Position numbers and translations under genes: made by a program
Source of the DNA: a bacterium
Lineage (GTDB): Bacteria; SZUA-79; Acidulodesulfobacterales; Acidulodesulfobacteraceae
Direction: 5' to 3'
Length of the DNA stretch: 64,000 nt
Assembly (NCBI GenBank): GCA_021800805.1
Contig: JAJYYR010000001.1
Span: 682,001-746,000, forward strand
In this document: positions 39,659 through 48,361 of the stretch, piece by piece
Layout: every line of letters begins with the position of its first letter
Position numbering within the stretch: position 1 is the stretch's first letter
The notes under the pieces: generated by a model
Database searches by the model: none
What the model was told of the DNA's origin: nothing
Seen by the model: only the letters and a program-made list of their open reading frames with translations

Positions 39659-39923
39659 GAGAATACCTAAATATATAGGCGCGGAACCTACCGTTCTGTT
39701 TTGGGAACTTACCGAATTTTTAATCTTTATGAGTTTTTTCGGAGCGGGAATTATTCTCGGCGAGATGCTGATTTTCGTCGCATTAGGCGGAATAGCGAGC
39801 TACGCATACGCCAAAAGCAAGGACAAGCTCGTAAAAGGCTATTTCCTTCATTTGCTTTATTGGCACGGGCTATACAAAACCAAAAAAGTCATACCTTACC
39901 ATATTAGAGAGGTTATAAGATGA
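39651..39923 (+). CDS. traL: TraL, F-type T4SS membrane protein
   Basis: 90 residues. IPKYIGAEPTVLFWELTEFL, two membrane helices and a C-terminal LLYWHG...YHIREVIR are typical of TraL, the small VirB3-like inner-membrane protein of F-type systems. Overlaps traE by 4 bases. Confidence 0.9.
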   Translation: MYKRIPKYIGAEPTVLFWELTEFLIFMSFFGAGIILGEMLIFVALGGIASYAYAKSKDKLVKGYFLHLLYWHGLYKTKKVIPYHIREVIR

Positions 39924-40468
39924 TATTCGACAAATTCAAGGCCAAGTGGGATAGGACGATAATGGAGGTCTGGACTCTGAGAATAGTCGTTCTCGCACTT
40001 TCGTTCGTCGTTATTATCCTGACTTTTTCGCTGCTTATTAAGGAATCGAAACAAAGGACGGTAATACTTCCCCCCGTAGTATCCAAGCCTTTCTGGGCGA
40101 CCGATACCAAGATGTCCGCCGGATATCTGGAGAATATGGGAAGTTATCTTTCCGAAAATCTTCTTACCTTTACTCCTCAGACGTATAAAAGGTCTTTAGA
40201 TATATTTATGAGATTTGTTTTTCCCGGAAACTATAAATATATTAATACGAGGCTTTTAACGCAGTTGCAGGATATCGCTACCCTGAATATATCCGAAGTT
40301 TTTTATCCCCAGATAGTCAAAGTTTCAGGATATAACAAAATAATAATAAGAGGAATGCTGGACAGGTTCGGCGAGGGCAAAAAATCCGTTCAAAAGCAAA
40401 AAGTTATAACTTTAACTTATAAAGTCGTGGAGGGAAGATTTTATGTTACGTCGATTAGCGTTCGGTAG
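39920..40468 (+). CDS. traE: TraE, F-type T4SS assembly protein
   Basis: 182 residues. One N-terminal membrane helix (VVLALSFVVIILTFSLL), then the VirB8-like periplasmic domain with PPVVSKPFW, and a final LTYKVVEGRFYVTSISV. TraE is needed for pilus assembly. Overlaps traK by 26 bases. Confidence 0.9.
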   Translation: MIFDKFKAKWDRTIMEVWTLRIVVLALSFVVIILTFSLLIKESKQRTVILPPVVSKPFWATDTKMSAGYLENMGSYLSENLLTFTPQTYKRSLDIFMRFVFPGNYKYINTRLLTQLQDIATLNISEVFYPQIVKVSGYNKIIIRGMLDRFGEGKKSVQKQKVITLTYKVVEGRFYVTSISVR

Positions 40469-41384
40469 TTTATATGTTTTAACGGTTTTTCTTTTTGTGC
40501 CCGCAGCTTCTTACGCTTATATTCCAGGACAAAGCCAAAAAGGCGCAAAGCCGGTTTACTCTCTTTATCCCAAAGCAAAAGCGAAGCCGAAAAGTCGTTT
40601 AAGCAAAATAAAATCAGATACGAAAAGGTTTAAGAATCCGTCCGAAGGAAACATAGTTCCGACCAGTAAAAATATTTCTATAGCGCCCGTTCCCGCGTAT
40701 AAGCCTGTGCGCATATTTTACAAAAAAGGCGAAACCGTAAGCGTCGGAATATCGTATCTCGGCGTGAACAGGATAGTTTTTCCGTCCTATATTAAGTTTG
40801 CCCACGATTCCAAAACTGGGGACGTATCTATACTTTTACAGGGAAAAAACGCATATGTGCAGGTTACGCCGCTCGTAATACAGGAAGGATCCAAAAGAAA
40901 AATAGTTTATCCGAAATCTCCGGCGTCGGTCGTTTTCGTTACTAAGAATAATACGTATTCCGTCGTGTTGGTTCCGAAAAAGGAATTTCCGAAAACGGTT
41001 TATATAGAAGGATCGGGTTTTAACAGGTTTAACGGCGGAAAATATAAAAAAAATAAGATTCTTTCTTTTATCGAAAAAACAATGGTTTCGGCTTACCGCG
41101 GCAAAACTCCCGACGGATTTATTAAAGAGAAGGAAAATAAAACGATAAAAACGCAGTATCCGGAAATAACGGTAAAATTCGTTAATAAATTCAAAAGCTA
41201 TTCGTACGAGCTCATGGAATTTTTCATGGAAAATTTAACGAATAAGCCCGTAAACCTGTCTAACGAAGAATTTATAAATTTATATTCGGGCTCCGTAGCC
41301 GTATCTATTTCCCACGAAAGGCTTTTGCCCGAAACTTACATGAGACTGTTTATTTTGCGGAGGCGCAATGAAGATAATAGATGA
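40443..41384 (+). CDS. traK: TraK, secretin-like T4SS core protein
   Basis: 313 residues with a signal peptide (VLTVFLFVPAASYAYIP). The mature protein has a basic Pro/Lys-rich N-terminus and the TraK domain (KGETVSVGISYLGVNRIVFP, YVQVTPLV, ELMEFFMENLTNKPVNL). Together with TraB and TraV it builds the outer-membrane core complex. GGAGGG precedes the ATG. Confidence 0.88.
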   Translation: MLRRLAFGSLYVLTVFLFVPAASYAYIPGQSQKGAKPVYSLYPKAKAKPKSRLSKIKSDTKRFKNPSEGNIVPTSKNISIAPVPAYKPVRIFYKKGETVSVGISYLGVNRIVFPSYIKFAHDSKTGDVSILLQGKNAYVQVTPLVIQEGSKRKIVYPKSPASVVFVTKNNTYSVVLVPKKEFPKTVYIEGSGFNRFNGGKYKKNKILSFIEKTMVSAYRGKTPDGFIKEKENKTIKTQYPEITVKFVNKFKSYSYELMEFFMENLTNKPVNLSNEEFINLYSGSVAVSISHERLLPETYMRLFILRRRNEDNR

Positions 41385-42573
41385 TTTAAAAGAAAAAATG
41401 AACGATAATCCAAAACTTAAAACCCGTTTTATAGCCGGCGGAATTCTAATCGGCGTATTTTTAGTTACTTTTATCGTGATAAAATTCTGGGCGTCCCCAC
41501 AAAAAGTTGTATTCAGAAAAAAACCCAAGGCGAGCATTTTAAACAATAATAAGTTTCTTAAGGAAAGCTGGTATCAGAAAGCGGGAAACCAACTTAACGC
41601 AAACCAATATAAGCTCAATAAATTAGACAAGGAAAATAAAAAGCTCGCGCTCGAAGTAAAAGAACTTAAAGCCAAAAAAGAGGGCGGAAACGCTTCTTTT
41701 AACTTGCAGCGTCCAAAGGGAGTAAATTATCCGAGTCCGCCGATTATAAACAGGCCCGGCATGCCGCCGGTTCCTAACTTCGGGGGACAGAATTTGCAAA
41801 ATCCGCCTAAACCGCAAGTAAAAATAACGATTAGCTCTATTACGGATCCGATAAATACTATTTTAAACGCCGTGCCGGAAAAATCGAAAAAAAAAAGAAA
41901 AAAGACGAAGGGTTTTTACATTCCGGCGGGATCGTTTACTCAAGGAATTCTCCTTAACGGAATGGACGCCCCCGCTAATATGAAAGGCAAGGGCAACCCT
42001 TATCCTGCTTTAATAAGACTAACTAATTTAAGTTTTTTACCTAACAAATACCGCATGAGCATGAAAAACTGTTTTATACTTGCGGAAGGCTACGGCAACC
42101 TTTCAAGCGAAAGGGTAATGCTTAGAACCAATACGCTATCCTGCGTGGAAGGAAACGGAAACTATCATATAGCCGCGGCTGTTCACGGCTATGTAGTAGG
42201 GCATCACGGAAAGGTCGGATTGCGTGGTAAGGTCGTAACGAAGCAAGGCGCGATACTCGCAAGAGTGTTGCTTGCCGGATTTTTGCAAGGCGTGGCGAAC
42301 GTAGCTAACCAGTCGTCTATGACTTATCAGTATTCGGGTTTAGGTTCCGTAGGCACGATGAATCCGTCCGATATCGGCATAGGCGCGGCGGCTTCGGGTT
42401 TCGGAATGGCGGCGCAGTCTTTGTCTAAATTCTATCTGAAACTCGCAAATTCGATGTTTCCGGTCGTCGTAGTAGGAGCGGGAAGAAGGCTTACTATAGT
42501 TATTACGAAAGGCACGTACGTTAATTTTAAGAGAAATATGAGTTATAGTCGAGGAGGCGCAAAGAAAAAATGA
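41368..42573 (+). CDS. traB: TraB, VirB10-like T4SS scaffold
   Basis: 401 residues. Cytoplasmic N-terminus, one helix near residue 25-45, a coiled coil, a Pro-rich spacer and the TraB/TrbI beta-barrel: YIPAGSFTQGILLNGMDAP, NLSSERVMLRTNTLSC, HGYVVGHHGKVGLRGKVV. It spans the envelope and links the ATPases to the outer core. Overlaps the next gene by 4 bases. Confidence 0.95.
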   Translation: MKIIDDLKEKMNDNPKLKTRFIAGGILIGVFLVTFIVIKFWASPQKVVFRKKPKASILNNNKFLKESWYQKAGNQLNANQYKLNKLDKENKKLALEVKELKAKKEGGNASFNLQRPKGVNYPSPPIINRPGMPPVPNFGGQNLQNPPKPQVKITISSITDPINTILNAVPEKSKKKRKKTKGFYIPAGSFTQGILLNGMDAPANMKGKGNPYPALIRLTNLSFLPNKYRMSMKNCFILAEGYGNLSSERVMLRTNTLSCVEGNGNYHIAAAVHGYVVGHHGKVGLRGKVVTKQGAILARVLLAGFLQGVANVANQSSMTYQYSGLGSVGTMNPSDIGIGAAASGFGMAAQSLSKFYLKLANSMFPVVVVGAGRRLTIVITKGTYVNFKRNMSYSRGGAKKK

Positions 42574-43082
42574 GGATATCTCTTAGCGGTCCGCACGGCG
42601 CGGGAAAAACTACTTTGTTCGAAGAATTAAAAAAGCATCTTGCAAAGCTGGATTATGCGTTTTATCCCGAAATCGCAAGAACTTTAATTAATCTCGAGCC
42701 GGAAATATTTTCGGATAAAAAAGGGTTCGAGGAAAGACTGTATCGGATTCATAAGACGAGAGAACACGAAAGTTTTAAAGAACAAAATGCCGTCCTAGAC
42801 AGGTGCGTATGGGATACTTTCGTCTATGCGGATTATTACGGCTATCCGCTCGATAAAAACGAAATAGAAGATACCCTATCGTCCTGCATAGACGTAATTT
42901 TCGTTTTTCCGCCGATTGTCGGCCATATAGATAGCAGGCTTATAGAACTTTATCAAAAACATGCCCAAAATATTATGGAAGTTGGACAAACGGTTTATTT
43001 TGTAGAATTTTTTAACTTAACGGCAAGAGTAGATTTTATTTTGGATGTTCTAAACGCTATGCCGCTTGGGTGTCAAATTTAA
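42570..43082 (+). CDS. P-loop kinase/ATPase of the AAA_28 type
   Basis: 170 residues. Walker A GPHGAGKTT at residues 7-15; VLDRCVWDTFVYADYYG near 75-91 resembles the DR-containing substrate motif of nucleotide or nicotinamide-riboside kinases and Ttd14-like P-loop proteins. A soluble kinase-like enzyme inside the T4SS core operon is unusual. The ATG overlaps the traB stop, so it is translationally coupled. Substrate unknown. Confidence 0.75.
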   Translation: MRISLSGPHGAGKTTLFEELKKHLAKLDYAFYPEIARTLINLEPEIFSDKKGFEERLYRIHKTREHESFKEQNAVLDRCVWDTFVYADYYGYPLDKNEIEDTLSSCIDVIFVFPPIVGHIDSRLIELYQKHAQNIMEVGQTVYFVEFFNLTARVDFILDVLNAMPLGCQI

Positions 43083-43105
43083 CTATTTTATAACGGAGGA
43101 TTAAA

Positions 43106-43885
43106 ATGTTTAAAAAAATCGGTTCAATCTTTTTTGCTTTATTGTTTTTAAGTTTTTCGACAACGGCATTTGCTGGAGGTAATCTTTTAAATAAAATCCA
43201 GTCCATAGTTCCACATACGTTAATCAAACAGGTTAATCCGTCCCCGGTTCCTGGACTCTATACGGTTATTCTCGGCAACAACCAGATAATATACGTGGCG
43301 CCGAAGCAGAAAATCATAATATTCGGTTCTATGTTTAATTCCAAAGGGAAAAATCTCACATATTTGCAGACGGTCGCTTTGCAAAAAAAGCAGGTCGGCG
43401 GTCTTTTGAAAACTATTAATTTGAAAAAAGCGATTAAAGTCGGAGACGGTCCCGTGAAAGTAATAGAATTTATAAATCCAGATTGTCCGTTTTGTCGTCT
43501 TTCTATGAAATTATTCGAAAAGCCGGAAATTGCGAAAAAGGTTACGAGGTATATATTCTTATTGCCTCAGCCGTCTATACATCCTCATTCCACCGTTATG
43601 ACCGAGTTTGTGTTGAATCATAAAAATAAGGCTAAATGGCTTGCTAAAGTGATGATAGGATCTCTGGCTAAGATAAGATATAACAAAGTCAAGGCGTCTA
43701 AAGAATCGCTTGATTTAACTAATTATTATACCTCTATAGCCCACAGGTACGGAATATACGGCGTGCCGTATTTTATTATAGGCGGAAAAGTCGTTTTAGG
43801 ATTAAATTACGCCGCGATATATAAGGATTTAGGGCTAAAATACGGCATAAATCTTAATAAAATTCCGTCTAATATAGCGAGGTAG
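43106..43885 (+). CDS. dsbC: DsbC-type disulfide isomerase
   Basis: 259 residues with a signal peptide (FALLFLSFSTTAFAGG). The thioredoxin domain has the CPFC site near residue 128 after VKVIEFINPD, and the cis-Pro motif GVPYF near 225. F-type operons often carry a DsbC/TrbB that corrects disulfides in TraN, TraH and TraU. AGGAGG-like CGGAGG precedes the ATG. Confidence 0.88.
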   Translation: MFKKIGSIFFALLFLSFSTTAFAGGNLLNKIQSIVPHTLIKQVNPSPVPGLYTVILGNNQIIYVAPKQKIIIFGSMFNSKGKNLTYLQTVALQKKQVGGLLKTINLKKAIKVGDGPVKVIEFINPDCPFCRLSMKLFEKPEIAKKVTRYIFLLPQPSIHPHSTVMTEFVLNHKNKAKWLAKVMIGSLAKIRYNKVKASKESLDLTNYYTSIAHRYGIYGVPYFIIGGKVVLGLNYAAIYKDLGLKYGINLNKIPSNIAR

Positions 43886-43888
43886 CGC

Positions 43889-44038
43889 ATGGATAAGGAA
43901 AAAGACAAAGAGCAGAAAACCGTCAAAAAAGATTACGGTTCCAAAAAGAGGACGGCGGCAGAGGAAAAAGAGCAAGAATCTATTCGCAAAGCTGCCGAAA
44001 CATTAAAAGTTTTTTTAAGGGACAATATTATCGATTAA
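43889..44038 (+). CDS. Small charged 49-residue protein
   Basis: ATG 43889, 3 bases after the dsbC stop, with GCGAGG upstream inside dsbC. The product starts MDKEKDKEQKTVKKD and is a charged helix throughout, ending FLRDNIID. It fills the otherwise empty gap before traV. Function unknown. Confidence 0.55.
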   Translation: MDKEKDKEQKTVKKDYGSKKRTAAEEKEQESIRKAAETLKVFLRDNIID

Positions 44039-44052
44039 AGGGGAGTTAAATT

Positions 44053-44583
44053 ATGCGCAAAAAATTAAAATTAGCCGCCGTTTTGGGCGGCATAGGCTTT
44101 ATGAGTTTGGTGTTTACGGGATGCGCTTTATTGCCGTATTCGTCTAATTATTCCTGTCCGGAGACAAAATCGGATATGGGCAATTGCAGTTCGCTCGTTA
44201 CTAATTACAAGGAATCTTTTAATCTTAATAAAATACGCAAGCCTAAAAAAATTAACTGTCCCGTTTCCCTAAAAGGAACTAAAGCCTGTGAAGAATACGG
44301 CGATTCTAACGCTAATACGAATAAGAGAGCGACAACCGCAAAACCTGAGGGATTCATTTCTATGAGACGGGCTAATCTTAAATATTTCTATTCTAAAACG
44401 CCTTCGCCTTTAAGGGTGCCGTCTTCCGTCAAAAAAATACTTGTATTGCCCTATTATTCCGGCAAGGTTTTTTACGGGGAACAGAGCGTGTTCGTTATCG
44501 TTAAAAAAGGACACTGGCTTTACGGGCAGTATTTCAACAGGCTTAAAAAGCGTTATATGTTCAAAATTATAAAGGGGGAATGA
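44053..44583 (+). CDS. traV: TraV, T4SS outer-membrane lipoprotein
   Basis: 176 residues. Lipoprotein signal with lipobox FTGC near residue 23, then YSCPETKSDMGNCSSLVTNY, the conserved Cys-rich motif of TraV. The C-terminal VLPYYSGKVFYGEQSVFVIV matches the family end. TraV anchors the TraK/TraB core in the outer membrane. Behind AAGGGGAG; overlaps traC by 4 bases. Confidence 0.88.
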   Translation: MRKKLKLAAVLGGIGFMSLVFTGCALLPYSSNYSCPETKSDMGNCSSLVTNYKESFNLNKIRKPKKINCPVSLKGTKACEEYGDSNANTNKRATTAKPEGFISMRRANLKYFYSKTPSPLRVPSSVKKILVLPYYSGKVFYGEQSVFVIVKKGHWLYGQYFNRLKKRYMFKIIKGE

Positions 44584-47039
44584 TGTCCGAAACGGTAACC
44601 GCTTTTCAAGAACAGGTAGGACTCCATACTAAACTCATAAGGGCGTTATTTCAAAAGAATTCCCTCTCTAAATACCTTCCCTATAGAAGCTACGATTTTA
44701 GGGACGGGTTTTATATTAACGACGACGAAACGAAGGGCATAATATTCGAAGCCTCTCCCAGAATAGTAGCGGCGGATTCGAATGTATTCGAAGAGATTTT
44801 AAATAACATTCCCGAAGGCACGGTAATGCAGTTTACGCTGTACGGCAGCGTAAACATTAATCCTATAATAGACGCGTTCGAAAGAGATATCGTAAGCTCT
44901 AACCAACTATATAACAAGTTGGCGAAAGACTACGGCAGGTTTTTAATTTCTAAAACCAAAAAGCCTATTAACGATATGGTCCCCAACAGGGTTAAAAATT
45001 ACCGTCTTTTGATTTCGTTAAAATTCGACAAAGGAACGAATTATAAAAACATCGCTTTTTCAATAGAAAATATTTTAAAAGTTAAGAGCTTCGACCCCGT
45101 CAGGCTCGAACCCAAGGGGCTTATTCAATTTTTGTGGGAGATATTCAACAACAACCACGATTTTAAGTATGTTCCCTACAACGAGCACCAGTTTATTAAT
45201 GAGCAGGCGATGTCGCCGGACAACAGAATCGTAATAAAAGACGACGAAGTTATTATGGACGGAGTACACTGGGGATCTTTAAACATCGCCGATTTTCCGC
45301 AGTTTACGCATATTTCCGAGTTTTCGCAAAAGCTGGGGGACGCTTATACGGCAAATCTCGACAGACAGCAGTTTTTCGATACTTTTTTGATAACCAATGC
45401 GTTTCAAAGGATAAGCCCCGGCGAACTTAAAAAAGTAAAAGGATTTACCGGCGTTACGATGAACCAGTACATGCCGGAAGAAATATTCCCGAGGCTTGCC
45501 AAGAAAAAAACGGACGCAAAGGAAACGATAAAAAACCTCGAGGAAAGAAAGCCTCTCCTCAAAATGAGCCTTTCCTGCCTCGTGGCGGGAAGAAGCGAAG
45601 AGGAATTAAAGGAGAATATCGACGCCGTTATTTCCTATTGGTCTTCGGGCAACGATTATCAAAGAATGAAGGTTTTCAGGGATAAATATATCGTAATGCC
45701 CACCATCCTTTCGTCGCTTCCGTTCGGGGTAAACGACGAGGTTACGGAAGTAACCCGCAGGTATTCCTATTTTTTTTCTGATGCCGCTTCGCAGTTTGTT
45801 CCAGCCGAAGGAGACTGGCACGGGACTAAAAATAAAACTATTTTTTTGGTTTCGAGGAGAGGGCAGCTTATAGGATTCGATTTATTCGACGCCGACAGTT
45901 ATAATGGTTATATAGTAGCCTCGACCGGTGCGGGAAAATCCGTTTTTATAAACCTGCTTACGCTTTTTTATCTTTCTAAAGGAAACAGGGTCTGGATAAT
46001 AGACGTCGGACGGTCATACGAAAAGCTTACTAAAGAAACGAACGGTCAGTGGATAGAATTTAACCCGCAGAACCCCGTGTCGTTAAATCCTTTTTCCGGT
46101 TTAACTACCGAAGAGGAGTTTAACGAATATCTTGAATATCTAATTTCATTTATATTTGCTATAGGCGCTCCTATTTCCGTCGAGCTTTCGGAGCAGATAG
46201 AGAAACTCGTCAGGTCGCATTTGGATTCGGGGTTAAGGGAACTTTACAGAATACATAAGGACGGGCTTTTAATAGACCACGTATCCCAATATTTTCTCGA
46301 TATGAACGATCCGAGGCTTAAAGATTTCGGTCAGCAGTTATATCCTTTTACGTCCAAAGGGTTATACGGTAAATTTTTTTCTGGAAAGTCCAACGTAGAT
46401 TTTACGAAAGATTTGGTAGTTATGGAATTTGATGCCCTGGAAAACATTCCTGAACTCAGGGACGCCGTTATGATGATAATGACGTTTCATATATCGAGAA
46501 GTATTTATCACGATAAAACGCAGTCTAAATCGATAGTTTTTATGGACGAGGCGCATAAATTTTTAGGTTCGTCTTCCAGGATAGACGTTTTTATCGAGCA
46601 GGCATATAGGCGTTTTAGGAAGCACGGGGCGAGCATGATAATAGCGACCCAGGGATTGGACGATATATTTTCCTTAAAGGAAAACCAGCTGTCCAGAGCG
46701 GGGAGGGTTATAATACAAAATTCGGCATGGAAGTTTTTTTTAAAACAGACGCCTGAATCTATCCAGATACTCACCAAGTCCGAGGTATTGCCTCTTTCCG
46801 ATTACGATAAGGCGGTAATATCGAGTATAAGGAATGTTCCGCCGTATTTTTCCGAAGTATTTATAATGACTCCGTTTAAGCTCAACGTAGCGGCAAGAAT
46901 TTATCTTTCGAGATTTATCTACTATCTGTTTACCACGAATAAAGATGAAAAGGACTTGATAAAAAATATTATGGACGGGGAAGGCTTAACGCTTGAAGAC
47001 GCAATATTAAAAATAGTCGAAAAGGAGGAATCGCATTGA
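44580..47039 (+). CDS. traC: TraC, VirB4-like T4SS ATPase
   Basis: 819 residues, the normal F TraC length. Residues 430-445 hold GFDLFDADSYNGYIVAS and Walker A STGAGKS; Walker B is SIVFMDEAHKFL near 650, followed by RRFRKHGASMIIATQGLDD. It powers pilus assembly from the cytoplasmic face of the inner membrane. A second, divergent member of the same family starts at 62882. Behind GGGGGA. Confidence 0.95.
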   Translation: MMSETVTAFQEQVGLHTKLIRALFQKNSLSKYLPYRSYDFRDGFYINDDETKGIIFEASPRIVAADSNVFEEILNNIPEGTVMQFTLYGSVNINPIIDAFERDIVSSNQLYNKLAKDYGRFLISKTKKPINDMVPNRVKNYRLLISLKFDKGTNYKNIAFSIENILKVKSFDPVRLEPKGLIQFLWEIFNNNHDFKYVPYNEHQFINEQAMSPDNRIVIKDDEVIMDGVHWGSLNIADFPQFTHISEFSQKLGDAYTANLDRQQFFDTFLITNAFQRISPGELKKVKGFTGVTMNQYMPEEIFPRLAKKKTDAKETIKNLEERKPLLKMSLSCLVAGRSEEELKENIDAVISYWSSGNDYQRMKVFRDKYIVMPTILSSLPFGVNDEVTEVTRRYSYFFSDAASQFVPAEGDWHGTKNKTIFLVSRRGQLIGFDLFDADSYNGYIVASTGAGKSVFINLLTLFYLSKGNRVWIIDVGRSYEKLTKETNGQWIEFNPQNPVSLNPFSGLTTEEEFNEYLEYLISFIFAIGAPISVELSEQIEKLVRSHLDSGLRELYRIHKDGLLIDHVSQYFLDMNDPRLKDFGQQLYPFTSKGLYGKFFSGKSNVDFTKDLVVMEFDALENIPELRDAVMMIMTFHISRSIYHDKTQSKSIVFMDEAHKFLGSSSRIDVFIEQAYRRFRKHGASMIIATQGLDDIFSLKENQLSRAGRVIIQNSAWKFFLKQTPESIQILTKSEVLPLSDYDKAVISSIRNVPPYFSEVFIMTPFKLNVAARIYLSRFIYYLFTTNKDEKDLIKNIMDGEGLTLEDAILKIVEKEESH

Positions 47040-47392
47040 ACGAAAAAAGAATGATTTATATGATTTTAGTTTTGCTCGCGGTAAATATTTTATTTTCCGG
47101 TTTTTTATATTTTCATTTCTCTAATGCGGCGGGAGACAATGTTTACGTTTGCAATCTAAACAAAATAATACGGACAAAAAAGGCTTTTGAAATTAAAAAA
47201 TTGTCCGCCGGTAAAATTACCGCAAAAGAGGAACGGCTTTCAATTAAGAAATTCTTTAACGACCTCTCGGAAGATTTAAGGCATTACACTCAAAACGGGA
47301 TAGTCATAGCCTCGCAGGCGGCTACGGCGGGAAAGAAATTCGATATAACGGGGAAAATTATAAATGAACTCAAAAAGCAAAAAGACCTTTAG
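47036..47392 (+). CDS. trbI: TrbI-type F transfer protein
   Basis: 118 residues from TTG 47036, which is 8 bases behind AAGGAGG and overlaps the traC stop. N-terminal membrane helix (MIYMILVLLAVNILFSGFLY), then VYVCNLNKII...ASQAATAGKKFDITGKII, close to the TrbI_Ftype pattern ending in A-x-x-x-G-x-x-(D)IT. In F this gene also follows traC; it affects pilus outgrowth. Confidence 0.72.
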   Translation: MNEKRMIYMILVLLAVNILFSGFLYFHFSNAAGDNVYVCNLNKIIRTKKAFEIKKLSAGKITAKEERLSIKKFFNDLSEDLRHYTQNGIVIASQAATAGKKFDITGKIINELKKQKDL

Positions 47393-47885
47393 AAAAGCGG
47401 CATATATTTTTATTGCCGTATTCGTGTTGTTTCTTGTAATATTTTTCCAGTTTTTCAGGATAGGTTATTCGGCGACCGATAGCCTCCCTTATCACTTTTA
47501 TTTAGAAAGGTTCGTGCTGATTCGTATTAAAAAAGGCGAAATAGTGTCGTTTACGATGCCGAAACGTACGCTTAAGTTTGAAAAATATTATCTGCCCTAC
47601 GACTGGTATGCGCCGATGTCTAACTTTGCTAAAATAGTAGGGTGCGTTCATCCTGAAAGAATTAACACGGTAGGAAGAAAGTTTTATTGCGACGGCAAAC
47701 TTATCGCAAAAGTTCCCAAAGGCGTTTTGGATTTACACGATAAAAAAATATGGTATAATTATAAAAACGAAATAATTCCTAAGGGTTATTTCTTTGCTTT
47801 AGGAACTAACAGGCTGAGTTTAGATTCAAAATTTTTAGGATTAATACCGTATAAATCCGTAAATGCGGTAGATATGCCGCTATAA
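47364..47885 (+). CDS. TraF-type S26 signal peptidase
   Basis: 173 residues. One membrane helix (FIAVFVLFLVIFFQFFRIGY) is followed by ATDSLPYHFYLE: here S in a T-x-S-x-P context is the nucleophile region of TraF/LepB-type peptidases. FYCDGKLIAKVP and YFALGTNRLSLDSKFLGLIP give the K-free general-base region and the SxDSR-like end box. It should process the pilin, as TrhF does in related systems. Overlaps trbI by 29 bases. Confidence 0.82.
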   Translation: MNSKSKKTFRKAAYIFIAVFVLFLVIFFQFFRIGYSATDSLPYHFYLERFVLIRIKKGEIVSFTMPKRTLKFEKYYLPYDWYAPMSNFAKIVGCVHPERINTVGRKFYCDGKLIAKVPKGVLDLHDKKIWYNYKNEIIPKGYFFALGTNRLSLDSKFLGLIPYKSVNAVDMPL

Positions 47886-47906
47886 TTAAATTTTTGGAGG
47901 TTTAAT

Positions 47907-48287
47907 ATGAAAAAATTTTTATTATTTCTAATTGTTATCGCTTTAGTTTTTGGATTTTCAGGCAAGGCATTTGCGGCAAATGGAAAACCGAACAAATTTA
48001 TCGTAAAATATTTATATCAAGATGCATTTGCAAGAGGTTATGCTATAGGGGTTGATTGGGTTGCTATGGGAGGAGGAGGGAATGCACCGATATATGCCCG
48101 TTTAAAATCCGTAAACAATCCTGTAGTAATGCGTTGCAAAAAAGGCATCTCCTTCGATATTGAAAAATACGTAACGGTATTACATAAAATCGTTTCCCGG
48201 GCTTATTTTGGTTCTATTAAAAATAATCTTTATCACACATGTTTTTTAGGGGTTTTAGATGGATTTGCTTCTCATCCCTATAGATAA
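47907..48287 (+). CDS. Small secreted protein of unknown function
   Basis: 126 residues behind TGGAGG, with a signal peptide ending KAFAAN. The mature part has two cysteines (MRCKKG and YHTCFLG) likely to form a disulfide, and a final CFLGVLDGF that faintly recalls Rap1a/Tai-type proteins. It is followed by a terminator, so it may end the first part of the operon. Confidence 0.6.
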   Translation: MKKFLLFLIVIALVFGFSGKAFAANGKPNKFIVKYLYQDAFARGYAIGVDWVAMGGGGNAPIYARLKSVNNPVVMRCKKGISFDIEKYVTVLHKIVSRAYFGSIKNNLYHTCFLGVLDGFASHPYR

Positions 48288-48294
48288 ATAAATT

Positions 48295-48317
48295 AAAACC
48301 GCTATAATAGCGGTTTT
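48295..48317 (+). terminator. Terminator between the peptidase part and traH
   Basis: AAAACCGCTA (48295-48304) pairs perfectly with TAGCGGTTTT (48308-48317) with a 3-base loop; the T run is the 3' arm itself. Confidence 0.65.
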
Positions 48318-48361
48318 ATAATGGTATAGTGTAAACATTTTGTTATATGAGGTAACGCATC

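Noticed and set aside
47619..47637. Another copy of the AACTTTGCT motif
   Set aside because: TAACTTTGCTAAAATAG lies inside the peptidase gene, far from a gene start, with a poor A/T block; probably chance.
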